This document shows positions 20,547-30,810 of a DNA stretch of 64,000 nt, piece by piece (position 1 is the first letter of the stretch; every line of letters begins with the position of its first letter). The stretch is taken from positions 3,437,580 through 3,501,579 of the forward strand of contig JAXIVH010000030.1 in NCBI GenBank assembly GCA_036785325.1, given 5' to 3'. The stretch is from Urophycis tenuis (taxonomy: Eukaryota; Chordata; Actinopteri; Gadiformes; Phycidae). The translations under genes and the position numbers were made by a program. Below the pieces are notes generated by a model. The model saw only the letters and a program-made list of their open reading frames with translations, made no database searches and was not told the DNA's origin.

Positions 20547-23200
20547 AAAACTCTGTTTTATGCTGTGTCCCTTAAAGTTCATAACACGCCATTTTCTATG
20601 TTAAACTTTACTCAAACAACATCAAAAAGGCTTTATAAGTCCTTCAGGGTACATTGTGATAAATCAACACACATTACTAACCTGTTTTGTACATGAAAAG
20701 TACATACAAGAGTCGTCGGTTGTACTCGTTCAGCAGGCAGTCCTCTGTCTGAGGAACTAAGGTCTGGCGTAGCTTACTACCACTAGCGCTCACTTCTGTC
20801 GATACTCCCTCTTGTGGTTGAGTTGGGGAAATGCACCTTACTAAAACCCATATAGAAAACACCTCAATCTTGCCATTTGCATCGAGAAATAAACAATAAT
20901 TCAAACAACAATTGTGACCATACATTTGTGGGTGTCACACCACACAAACATCAAGATCAAAAGCTTAGGTAAAGTAGTGTAGTGTTGCAAGAAATGCATT
21001 TAAACAAGTGTAGGGATAACTTAATAACTTCATAACACTTTAAAAAGCTTCACAAAATCAGACATAATATATAAATAGACAATGCATTCCCCCAAAATCC
21101 CCCAAATTAAACTTTTATGAAACGTTTTCTCGTGATGTCTAACTTGTCATTACTACATACAAAGTGTTCCCATATACACGTAGGAGCCTCATTACTGTCG
21201 TGCAACAAATAAAAGCAACGTTATCGTAAAAGGGGAGCAGGCACTGCACGTCCACAATGCCCACGTTCACGCGCGAAGTGCCCGCGGACAGGACATCATT
21301 GCGCTTGTGGCGCTTGCCCGGTGCCGTGAGTCGCGCGCTCTCAGCCCTAGGCAGCCACCACGCATAACTAGTCCTACATGCTCCAACTTTCTGCGGGCGT
21401 TCCATTGGTATTTATAGTGGGTACGCACGGATGGTAATCCAGTAACGGTGCTTGTTTTACCAAATTGGTGGAAAGAGGCCAGCGAGGCACGAAACGTTCT
21501 TGTTTTATATGTCACATGGTATTTTGCTTTTTTTTTGTTGCCAAATTGCCAATCGCTGTAGGCTATTTTACAAAGAAACGGCCGCAGGCAGAAGGTCTCA
21601 CGGGAGATGGAACGTTCGGTTGATCTTGGTTACCTTCAAACAATTTGGATGAATAACGGCTTCTGTTGGCATTAGAACATGGAGCACATAGCCAACATCA
21701 GTTACTGACGCTATTTCTCCATATAATATAATATACTATATAACATACTTCCTACGGGCACTGCACTAGTATATTTAATTTAATAAAATAAAATAAAATA
21801 AAAATAAAAAATGTCAATATACCGTAACATGATAAAACCGGTTGTTTTATAATTTAGACGCGACTAAATCATTGCAGTATACCATGTGGCCACACGGTGC
21901 TGCTGTGGTACAATGCGAGGAGGAAATGTTGATGCGCTCTTCATGGAGATCATTAGAGGCTCAGTGAATTTACTGTTACACAATGTATAACATTAGCACC
22001 ATGACTGACATTCAGAAGTTAAACTAGTAGTTAAACTACTAGTATTTCATTTCAATTCAGTCGGGTGATAAGATAAGATAAGATAAGATATTTATTAATC
22101 CCCCTTTGGAGAAATTTGCGGTGACCAGCAGTACAGTGGGATAAAAGGAGTAGCCTACAATAAAAACCAGAGTATACATACAATAAATAAATTTACCAAT
22201 ATGAGATAAAATTATATAAAAAGCTATTCTAATACGCCTAAGATAAAATAAACCATAGGCTACTATATACATTGTAACCTTCCTTTTGTAGATGACCTGT
22301 GCATCGATAGATAAAGCTGACTAAAGTGTAAATATAAATATTAATGTGCCAGTGTGCAGGATTCCTGAGGTAATGGAAGAAATAAATAACGATGGTTTAA
22401 GCAACGGACAGTCCTGAGGTGTGGGGTGTGGTGTTTAGTCCATTATCAGGAGAAAATGAACTATAAAAGGCTGATGAAGTACAGACTGTGGTTAGGGAAT
22501 GTGGTTACTGCATGTGTTGTGTGAATAATATTGTACAAAGCAATGCATAAGTAAGAGTATAAACAGGCGTGAAGGCACACCTCTAGGCTGTGGTAAATAA
22601 CGCTGTTTATTACCTCGTACGCCTCCCCGAAAAAAAAAAAAAACCTGCAATTCATTTTTTCTGTGTGCTTGCAACGTCCCACAGCAGAGCTGAAACCACA
22701 TGCCTTAAACCTGATGAAATGGCTTCATCCGTCATGAAAGATGCAGCAGCGACGTCATCCTCAAACACCTGGCAGCCGCTGCCGGCCACGTGCCAGCACC
22801 TCCATGACGTCACAAGTCCACTCCCATCCTCTCCCCACTCGCCCTCCTGTGGGTGTAGACCTCACGCTACAGACTGATGGAGCGCACGGCCATCAGTCTG
22901 CGGTGCCGAGCGATGACAGCGCGTTGTCGCCTCCTCCCTCCCTCCTCCTCCTCCCCCTCCTCCCCCTCCTCCTCCTTCTCCTCCTCCTCCTCCCCCCCTC
23001 TTCCTTCTCATCCTCCTCCTCCTCCTCTTCCTTCTCCTTCTCCTCCTCCCCCCTCTCCTCCCCTTCCTCCTCCTCCTCCTCCTCCTCCTCCTCCTCCTCC
23101 TCCTCCTCCTCCGTGGGATCATTAAGTGCTTCGATTAATTGTTCGTTCATTATTATTTTCAAACATCAAGATTTTCTTTGATTTACTACATATTGTTATG
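20547..23200. repeat. Duplicated segment, copy A
   Basis: About 2.65 kb that is repeated at 28962-32928 with few differences (shared landmarks: ctctgttttatgctgtgtcc, cgtccacaatgcccacgttc, gataagataagatatttatt, gacgtcatcctcaaacacc, tgggatcattaagtg). Copy B has 1.4 kb of extra sequence after 29415. It includes a LINE-like tail in reverse at about 22067-22130. Several open frames exist, but none resembles a known protein. Confidence 0.9.
22925..23112. repeat. (TCC)n/(CCT)n low-complexity tract
   Basis: About 190 bp of imperfect cct repeats inside copy A. The open frames across it (Ser/Pro or Arg/Glu runs) are artefacts of the repeat. Confidence 0.95.
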
Positions 23201-23700
23201 TGTCAGCATGAATGGGATTCGGCGTGGGATTATTCATATGAACCCACTGGCTCACCGGTGTTTTGAATGAATGGACATTGGATGGACTTGGACTCTTTGT
23301 TCTTTGAACGTGGATCAGCTGATCGATGTGGAAATGCACTTGTCAGCCGCAGCACATCACAGCCGTCAGAAGTGGTGAAATTGAATCCTTCTGTGTATTT
23401 TGTTGAAAGTTTTTATCACAGTTTGGATGTCTACCCTTTGTCTATTGGGGAGCGGTTGTTTTTGGCTTGTGATGAGTGTTCTTGTTTTTGCCAAAATAGG
23501 CTGAACTTTTTGACTGATTTCAGCGCTTGTGCGCTGTGGCCGCCGTGCTTTATTTTGAAATCGCAAGTTAATAGTTTTTTTTGTGGATGTGGTTTATTTC
23601 TTTATTCGTGGCTCTATATGTGGCTTTGTTGGTGGCTCTGTTTGTGGCTTTGTTTGTAGCTACGCACGTTTGGTTTGTTGAGTGTTGAGAAAGTGGCAAA

Positions 23701-24537
23701 ATGAGTGAGACAAATGAAATAAATGAACCAGAGGAGAGGAGGACGGTCAAGCTCACATCCAAGGCATGGGCCTGCAAAATCTAAACTCTTCAAAAAGATC
23801 ATCAATCAAATGTGAAAAAAAATTAAAGGTCTCACACATGAAATTAAAGAACTCATGAAAAATTATGAAAATGCTAAGAAGGTGCAAATCAAGCTGGTTA
23901 AACTGCTACAGCCAAATCACTGCTACAGGAACATTTTGGAAATGAGTTTAAAGTCGCGACAGCATACATGGACAAAGCTCTTTCATGGTCATAAATAAAA
24001 CCTGATGATACAAAATAACTGCAAGAATACGCACTCTTTCTCAGAGGCTGTTGTAATGCCATGGAAGACATCAACTACATGTACGAGCTTAATTTACCAA
24101 CTAATATGTTAAGCGTCATAAGGAAGTTACCCTACCAGCTGAGGGATAAGTGGAGGACTGTGGCATGCGATCTTCAGGAACGAAAGAAGCAAAGAGCTAC
24201 TTTCAAGGACCTAGTAGATTTCATTGAAAAACAGGTAGGGATTGAAACGGATCCAGTATTTGGAAATATCAAAGACATGCCAACAATAAGCAAAGACATA
24301 CAGAGGTTCAAGTCACAACCTCAACCAAGAATAAAAGGAAGCATCTTCGCCACCACTGTAACAGCTGCAGATCAGGAAAAGGATAAAGAAACAAGGAAGG
24401 AAAAACAAAGTCAACCTACTGTAAAGAATTGCTTGTATCGTAAAAAGGAACATGCTTTGGAATTATGTCCACAGTTGGAAAAGAAAGAACACACTGAGAA
24501 GCTATCAATAGCTTTGTATATATGGCTCTTGTTTCCC
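23701..24537 (+). pseudogene. BEL/Pao gag fragment
   Basis: Begins with an ATG at 23701 and keeps pieces of the charged N-terminal helix (KELMKNYENAKKVQIKLVKLL) in a broken frame. From 24061 there is an open stretch of 159 codons with LPYQLRDKWRTVACDLQ, FKDLVDFIEKQ and DPVFGNI, the conserved gag block of BEL elements. A Cys-containing knuckle region (NCLYRKKEHALELCPQ) lies just before the Harbinger insertion point; the first Cys pair is damaged (CLYRK versus CLYCK in copy 2). Confidence 0.7.
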
Positions 24538-25341
24538 TGATCGGAATAGATCTGATCCAATTAGTCTGATCGGAATGAAGTGTATATATTAAAATGACCT
24601 CGAACGTTCGAATACCTGTCACGCGCATTTAGGCAGTTACCTGGAGCCGTGGTTAGTGATAGGCATTGGTTGTATGGTATAGACACCGAGATAGACACCG
24701 AGATAGACATGGAAGTTTTCGTTGCTTTATTTATATTTCTAGTTTTTCTGAAAGTGCAGCAGGAAGCGACACTGCTGTACTTAATTTTGCACCTACGAAG
24801 GGCCAGGCGCGAAACAGCGGCACTCCAACGTCTCGTCATCCGTTCACTGAATACACCTCCTCCTCCTCCACAAACAAGAAGTCTCTGGTTGAGAGTACGA
24901 AGCCAGGATTGGTGGGAGAGAGTTGTTCTGCAAGAATTCAGCGACCAAGAATGGCGTGAAAATTTTAGAATGACCAGAGCATCATTTATTAAATTATGTG
25001 ACATGATGGGAGACGTGTCGCCGGAGGAGGTGACCGTTAGAAAGCCCATTCCGCTGGCGATGCGAGTTGCCATGGTACTTTATAAATTGGGAAGTTGCAC
25101 TGAATATCGTGTGATAGCCAATCAGTTCGGCGTCCACAAAACACCCATCTAAACCAAGTGGAATAGAGTGTATATATGTAGCATTTGAGCGGACTACACC
25201 ACCTTTCTATTCCGATTAAAATTCTGATCCGATCAAAGAAATCTATTCTGATCGGGCCGTATACAAGGGGATTCCTGTTCAGATTAAAAAAAATATTCCT
25301 ATTCTAATCAGATCAGAAGTGTCCATATATACACAGCTATT
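24507..25341 (+). mobile_element. Harbinger/PIF derivative, internally deleted
   Basis: About 835 bp with matching ends (left aatagctttgtatatatgg; right end on the minus strand aatagctgtgtatatatgg) and internal gatcgga/tctgatc motifs near both ends. It splits the BEL gag relic; the uninterrupted paralogue at about 52395 (gaagctataattcataaag) marks the empty site. The exact 3-bp duplication is not clear. Confidence 0.7.
24649..25152 (+). pseudogene. HARBI1-like transposase, N-terminal part only
   Basis: 167-residue frame. After a hydrophobic N-terminal stretch it shows RSQDWWERVVLQEFSDQEWR, RMTRASFIKLCDMM, ALRVAMVLYKLGS-type sequence (AMRVAMVLYKLGSCTEYRVI) and ANQFGVHK, the helix-turn-helix region before the DDE domain of HARBI1/ALP1-like transposases. 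It stops two codons later and runs into the terminal sequence, so the catalytic domain was deleted. Confidence 0.8.
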
Positions 25342-26025
25342 CATAAAGGAGAATGGAATTTGCTTTGGCTGCTTGTGTAAAGGGGCACATCAGCAAAGAT
25401 TGCAGGAAGCAACTCAGCTGTAACATTAAAATTATATGTCAATATATGTCATTACAATAATGATTAAAGACATCCAGTGAGTTATAGTGGCCAAGTGGTC
25501 AAACAGAGTGTATTTACGCTCTGCTTTCAGGACGCCATGTTTCATACGTACACTACCTCTGCCAGCCAACTGTTGAATTTAGGCACAATTTTGCTGAGGT
25601 ATTGAAGAAGGTTATTTTTTGTGGTAGAACGATCCAAGGAGCTGGATTCAGGCTCCTGCCTCTAGGAAGGCAGGGTTCAAATCGCACCAGTGCCAAGATT
25701 TTCTGTGCTATTTCATGTCAGCCATGCTGTGCTGTTGTGATTTGGGCACAATCACAAAGGATGACAAAGGAAATACAAATTGATATAGCCGGAACTATGC
25801 CAGAAAAATTCAAGCATTCTTGCTTCAGTTGGACCCAATTAAAGTCTAACTTTGTAATACAATAAAGATTACAGCTTTCCAGTTAATTATTGTTGCCAAG
25901 TGGTCAATTGTGGTGTATTTAGGCTCTGCTTTGAGGATGTGGTCTTTCAAATCCCAATTCTGCCAGTCAACACGATGAATATAAGTTCACCTTTAAGAAG
26001 GAATTGAGGAAAACATGTCGTCAGA

Positions 26026-26107
26026 GGTAGTGTGGCCGAGCGGTCTAAGGCGCTGGATTAAGGCTCCAGTCTCTCAGGAGGCGTGGGTTCAAATCCCACC
26101 ACTGCCA
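26026..26107 (+). tRNA. tRNA-Leu (AAG)
   Basis: Intact 82-nt gene, anticodon AAG, in the ~1 kb island of tRNA array between two transposon blocks. The island also holds relics of families B (25484), C (25623) and A (25892). Confidence 0.95.
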
Positions 26108-26346
26108 GGCAACTCCAAGGCATCCAAGATATCCAAGGCATCTTTTCGAAAGGCGATTCTCAAAAGGTAATACCATGTGCATGCCTGACATAGTATGCTT
26201 AAATACTTTAAAACTCTACATAAAAACAACACTCTTCATAAGGAGTAGGAGAAGTTGAACACGTAACCAATCTGAATGTGGTTCTCAGGCATTTGACTGT
26301 AAGTTGCCATCAGTAAGATGAGTCTGGACCGTTTGAGAACAAGGAC

Positions 26347-26415
26347 AGTAGAGTGAATTCAAAGAAGTCGGCCGTCACAGCCTGTGACGGCCGACTTCTT
26401 TGAATTCACTCTACT
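26347..26415. repeat. 69-bp near-perfect palindrome at array/Gypsy junction
   Basis: Arms 26347-26380 and 26382-26415, 34 bp each, perfect, with a single C between. The left arm is normal tRNA-spacer sequence (gtgaattcaaagaagtcgg); the right arm is its inverted copy. The Gypsy element begins just after, at about 26424. Confidence 0.97.
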
Positions 26416-26423
26416 CTACTCCA

Positions 26424-27565
26424 ATGCCTGGCCACCAGACGGCATCGTTGTAGCGCTGTCTACATTTTGTCAACCCCTGGTGACCCTGGTGGATCTTTTG
26501 GGTCATGTCGTCGCGCATGCTGCACGGGACAACAATCTGGTTGCCATGTCTCAGGACTCCGTTCAGCTCACTCAGTGCTCCACGCTCGTGGAAGTATGGC
26601 TTCGCCAGTATGGCTACGCTTTTGATGTGGCCTGGCCAGCCAGTCTTGATGTAGCTGAGGACACACTGGAGTTCGTTGTCCATCTGTGTTTGCTCCTTTA
26701 TCTGTTCCAGGACGGGCCTCCTGACTCCTACGTTCTCCTCTATGGCATTGACGTATGCCTGGACCTCCTTTTCCAGGCTGTCCGTTTCCGTGTTCTGTAG
26801 CGGGTGCCTCGACAGTGCGTCGGCTGTGACGAGGTTCTTCCCCGGGACATACACAGCTATAGGGTTGAACTTCATCAGTCTGATGAGGAGACGCTGGCAG
26901 CGGAGGGGTGTCGTACCTAGATCTTTTGAATTTATTAATGTGACCAATGGCTTATGGTCTGTGTGGAGCTTGTATGACTCTAGGCCACACAAGTACTGGT
27001 AGAAACGTTCTGATGCCCACACGCCCGCCAGACATTCTTTCTCGATCTGGGCGTATCTTTTTTCAGCATCAGTAAGAGTACGGGAACAGAATGCCACCGG
27101 CTTCAGTATCCCATCATGCTCCTGCATCAGTAGTCCTCCCAGGCCATAACTGCTCGCATCCGCGCTGACGACAGTAGGCCTCTGGGGGTCAAAGTAGGCC
27201 AAAGCTGGAGCTGAGGAGATCAGTGATTTCACCTCAGTGAATGCTCTTTCCTGTTGAGGACCCCATATCCAATCTCTGTCAGACTTTAGCAGGTCATTCA
27301 AAGGCTGGAGACAAGTGGACAGGTTTGACAGGTAGCGACCAATGTAGGTTACCATTCCTAAGAACCTCTTGAGTTCTGAGACGTTTGTGGGTGGACTCAT
27401 GTCTCTGATAGCAGCAACTCTTGCTGGGTTTGGCTTAACGCCGTCTTTGCTTACTACCTGGCCCAGAAAGTCCAACTGTGACTGAGATATTTTACATTTC
27501 TCTTTGTTGAGTTTGAGGCCGGACTGTTTTATGGTCTCCATGACCTGACTGAGTCTCACTGACAT
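26424..27565 (-). pseudogene. Gypsy pol fragment: RT end, RNase H, integrase zinc finger
   Basis: Open frame of about 384 codons. It begins in the RT connection region (LNKEKCKISQSQLDFLGQVVS), then shows VSELKRFLGMVTYIGRYLSN and the RNase H-like domain from VVSADASSYGLGG, with IEKECLAGVWASERF and TDHKPLVTL. It ends in the H2C2 region (HQGHQGLTKCRQR) with WWPGI at the break. The YxDD-containing part of RT is missing and the integrase core is absent. Of the K02A2.6-like type common in fish. Confidence 0.85.
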
Positions 27566-28212
27566 CTCCCACAGTTCCCGTTTGTTTTTTCGTTTTTCTG
27601 TCTGTGTGTCTTTGCACCATAGTCTTTTCTCCCTCTCTGTCTGAAAGTTTTAACTTCATCCACATTATCTGATGAGCTCTGGTTTTGTCCTTTAATTAGC
27701 TCATGATGCCTCGCCATTTCAATCGCACTGCGCAGCGTCAGATCTTCTTCCATTTGTAGCTTTTGAGACAGATGTTTATCACGGATCCCAATCACTATTC
27801 TATCCCTCAGATGGTCATCTTTCTGGGCTCCAAACTCGCAGTTTTCAGCTAGCTCATAGAGCTGCCTTATAAAGGCTTCCACGCTTTCACCAGCATGCTG
27901 TGCTCTTGCGTGAAACTTAGCCCGCTCAAATATGACGTTACGTTTGGGGATAAAGTGTGCGTTGAATTTAGCCAGCACTTGAGCATATTTATTAGCATCG
28001 GCTGCATCCGTGAATGTGAACGATTTGAAAATGTGCTCTGCCTCTGCTCCCATTGAGTATATTAAGGCGCTAACCTGTATTTCTTCCTCCTCCGTGCTCA
28101 GCTTCGTTGCGACTCTGTACCGGGAAAACCGTTGCTTCCAGTCCGGCCAGGTTGCCGGCTTGGTGAAGTCCAACGGCTCCGGAGGGGAAAACTTTGCCAT
28201 TGCGATGCACAA
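27556..28212 (-). pseudogene. Gypsy gag
   Basis: 218-codon frame starting MCIAMAKFSPPEPLDFTKP. It contains WPDWKQRFSRYRVATKL and the retrotransposon gag helix region with FHARAQHAGESVEAFIRQLYELAENCEF in two parts around residues 105-130. Its CCHC knuckle is cut after CGRC by the deletion that joins gag to pol. The frame itself is intact up to that point. Confidence 0.85.
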
Positions 28213-28261
28213 AAACGTTCAAATGTCTCCGTTGCTCTTCTTTCTTCTTCTCAATAGTTCA

Positions 28262-28278
28262 GTTAACTTCTGACACCA
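28262..28278 (-). promoter_or_regulatory. Primer-binding site, tRNA-Leu type
   Basis: Immediately after the LTR terminal CA the minus strand reads TGGTGTCAGAAGT, complementary to a tRNA 3' end ACTTCTGACACCA. From memory this matches tRNA-Leu (CAA type). It does not match the Leu genes in this window, whose 3' end is CACTGCCACCA. Confidence 0.7.
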
Positions 28279-28955
28279 TGTGACGTTTCTCATAAACGCT
28301 CGGAATCTTATTTAGTTTATACCAAGAAGACTGACACAAGTTCAACAGGGGATCACAACATTGTCCGTTTACTTTCAGGTGCCAGCCACACTGTAACCGA
28401 GGCAGGGGAAAATGAGGCAGAGTCAATGGGAAATCAAATGCAGGTTTATTTAACCGAGCAACAGGGGAAAACTAGAAGAGGGGGTCCAAGTAAGCAACGG
28501 GGTTCCAGCGACAGGTCAGGGGTGGGGAAGAACATCCGGGTCCGAGTTGTCGAGGCGCAGGAGTTCTCTGGGAACAGGAGAAAAGTCACAGATAAGTACG
28601 GCGAGAGGTGCTGCAGAGATCTACTCACTATACTCGGGAGCCAGGCTACGGACCGTAACAGTGGTTTACGTTCTGGCACCAGATCGAAGGGCACGCCGGC
28701 CTTTGTCTCCTCCGTCATCAGCTGCAGGTGCGTCGATTGCTGATCGAGTGCAGCCGCGATGATCCGTCGCCTCGGAGAGCGCGCCGCGCAGCTGCGGAGG
28801 CGCGTCCGTGCGCCGGCGCGCCTCTGAGTGTGCGCTGCGAAGGTGGTGTTGTAGCGGGAGCCGTAACACACACACAACACACACGTACTCGCGCGCGTGC
28901 GCATGCGCAGATCTGACTTGGCTTATATCATGAAGTATATTCACTTTTCATGACA
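28279..28955 (-). repeat. Putative Gypsy 5' LTR
   Basis: Begins TGTGACG on the + strand beside the primer-binding site. The far border near 28955 is inferred from where copy B of the duplicated segment starts (28962) and is uncertain. It is GC-rich toward the far end and contains a short ca/gc-rich tract at 28866-28910. No second LTR exists for comparison. Confidence 0.45.
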
Positions 28956-29660
28956 GTAAGGAAAACTCTGTTTTATGCTGTGTCCCTTGAAGTTCATAAC
29001 ACGCCATTTTCTATGTTAAACTTTACTCAAACAACATCAAAAAGGCTCTATAAGTCCTTCAGGGTACATTGTGATAAATCAACACACATTACTAACCTGT
29101 TTTGTACATGAAAAGTACATACAAGAGTCGTCGGTTGTACACGTTCAGCAGGCAGTCCTCTGTCTGAGGAACGAAGGTCTGGGGTAGCTTATACCACTAG
29201 CGCTCACTTTTGGCGATACTCCCTCTTGTGGTTGAGTTGGGGGAATGCACCTTACTAAAACCCATATAGAAAACACCTAAATCTTGCCATTTGCATCGAA
29301 CAATAAACAATAATTCAAACAACAATTGTGACCATACATTTGTGGGTGTCACACCACAAACATCAAGATCAAAAGATTAGGTAAAGTATAGTGTTGCAAG
29401 AAATGCATTTAAACAACCTGACGACGAGTCACTGAAAATAAACATTAAATGTTTAGAGAGTAACTGAAAGGTGACACAAACCACAAGGACAGCAACAAAT
29501 TAAAGATCTGATGCAATCCCGCGGGACACGACGCAAAATAGTGCGGAGCGGGACACATTTTGAAAGCTCATTGCTGGTGCGGGCGGGCGGGATGATACAC
29601 TGCACTCCCGCACATTAAATATGAGTGTAAAGTAAAATATAAAAATGATTAATACAGGGC

Positions 29661-29858
29661 CTAACGAACATAATTTGTTTTATAATTTGTGCTGGAGATG
29701 TTGTTTAGCAGCAATACACGTTTTGAGGTTTGACGTTTTAGCGACAATTCCTTCCCGCTACATACATCCTGCCTGCCGTCTGGCGGCGTTGCGGGAGCAG
29801 AACTGAACATTGTGTCCCGCGCAGACCTCAACAACAATTCTCCCTTTTCAACAGTCAA
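29661..29858 (-). pseudogene. Possible hAT transposase C-terminal relic
   Basis: A 65-residue frame contains SSAPATPP..., then KELSLKRQTSKRVLLLNNI, loosely like the C-terminal dimerisation end of hAT transposases. A gcgggcgggcgggatg tract nearby also recalls a decayed element. The match is weak. Confidence 0.25.
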
Positions 29859-30111
29859 TAAAACGGTTTCACTTTTTTGGTTCCACTAGAAATTAAGTTG
29901 CGTGATATTACCGCTAATCGGCGCCACTCGTACAACTTGTGACTTGCATGTCAATCAGAGTCGCGGCTACAATAGTTGACAAAATGGTTGACAAAAATGT
30001 ATGAACATGTCTGAAATCTCTAATGTGTAGTCTTATTATCATCCTCATAGTAGCCTAATATGCGGAAGTGCATAGAATAGATGAGAATAGATATCGTTAG
30101 CGTCTCTCTGC

Positions 30112-30222
30112 AGCAGCGGCTCCATGGTTGTCGATGGAGACCCTACGCCCTCCACCGCCCCTGCGACTGGACGCCAGCAGCAGGGAGGAGGTCGCTGTGG
30201 CGACGCTGGGCTGGCTTCCTCA
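30112..30222 (+). pseudogene. Possible diverged USP-family N-terminal exon
   Basis: Bounded by ctctctgcag and a donor gtaggc. One frame ends GRRSLWRRWAGFLK before the donor, faintly like the HQPKRWWTQWGWLRQIGLPK exon end at 35610-35667. Together with 30642-30810 it may be an outlying fragment of the USP family. Speculative. Confidence 0.25.
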
Positions 30223-30546
30223 AGGTAGGCCTACTTTCACCAAAGGGTTTAAACTTTCTACATATCTTGCTAAATGTATATATTGACATATTTTTGATGT
30301 GTTTTATTTTTTGTACTCTGTCCTGTACTTTCTGCTGGGACACACGCATTTCAAGTGATTGAACCACGGAATTCCAACAGCAAACTGCAAATCACTCTTA
30401 ATTGTGTAATCAATGACTCTCTGTCTCAGCCATATGTAATACATAATCTTGTGTATTCCTAACCTAAAAAAAATACAAGTACCCAACAGGGTCATAAGGC
30501 TCATCAGCAACACTGCTACTGTACTACCATGTGAGTACGTTGGATA

Positions 30547-30548
<2 letters not shown>

Positions 30549-30628
<80 letters not shown>
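30549..30628. repeat. (GT)40 microsatellite
   Basis: Eighty bases of uninterrupted GT inside the copy-B insert, directly before an exon-like segment. Confidence 0.95.
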
Positions 30629-30629
<1 letters not shown>

Positions 30630-30641
30630 TTTGCTGCCGAC

Positions 30642-30810
30642 AGCCCTGTAGAAGCTGGGACCCCGACAGAGCCAGCCCCGGGCCCCGTGTCGGCCCCCAG
30701 CGAGGCCAGAGGCCCCGAGGGAGACGGCGCTCCAGCCTGCAGTCAGGGAGAGACGAGAGCGAAGAGCACCGCTGTTCCCACGGAGACCCCGGTCCAGCAG
30801 ACCCTGTAAT
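30642..30810 (+). pseudogene. Exon-like segment, Pro/Ala/Glu-rich, USP-family-like
   Basis: Starts after gctgccgacag. One frame gives a Pro/Ala/Glu-rich stretch with PVSAPSEARGPEGDGA, resembling SRPAAPTEAWGLQEDGA of the USP-family exon at 35382-35667, and ends in a stop at 30810. Support is compositional and by short motif only. Confidence 0.3.

Larger units (their letters stand above)
23201..25430 (+). mobile_element. BEL/Pao retrotransposon relic, copy 1
   Basis: A 5' part of a BEL/Pao element. Region 23201-23700 is non-coding with cagccgtcagaagtggtg near 23360, possibly LTR/leader sequence. Gag relic 23701-24535 follows, then continues after a Harbinger-type insertion at 25342-25420 (tcataaaggagaatgg to gcaggaagcaactcag). 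No protease, RT or integrase follows. The second copy is at 50720-52500. Confidence 0.65.
26416..28955 (-). mobile_element. Ty3/Gypsy retrotransposon, internally deleted, one LTR
   Basis: Reads 5' to 3' on the minus strand: LTR-like region (about 28955-28279, ending CA), primer-binding site at 28278-28262, gag (28212-27556), and pol from the RT C-terminus to the integrase zinc finger (27565-26424). Protease and the catalytic half of RT are deleted at the gag/pol join. The 3' LTR is missing, cut at the palindrome junction. Confidence 0.8.

Noticed and set aside
21139..21405. 88-residue frame present in both duplicated segments (also 30981-31247)
   Set aside because: It is conserved only because the whole segment is duplicated. 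No similarity to known proteins, and the opposite strand is equally open.
22023..22043. 21-bp palindrome actagtagttaaactactagt as another template-switch scar
   Set aside because: It is present in both duplicated segments, is AT-rich and short, and may be an inherited feature.
22862..23125. Open frames of Arg/Glu or Ser/Pro runs across the TCC tract
   Set aside because: They follow mechanically from a (TCC)n repeat on both strands. No start context, splice signals or non-repeat coding sequence.
23267..23659. 130-residue frame with a Trp/Leu/Cys-rich tail before the BEL gag
   Set aside because: The tail is a simple ggctttgttggtggctctg-type repeat and the position fits BEL leader/LTR sequence. 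No independent support for a gene.
30449..30640. Frames with Cys-Val or His-Thr runs over (GT)n; likewise at 36540-36640 and 41898-42144
   Set aside because: Translation of (GT)n or (CA)n microsatellites, not proteins.
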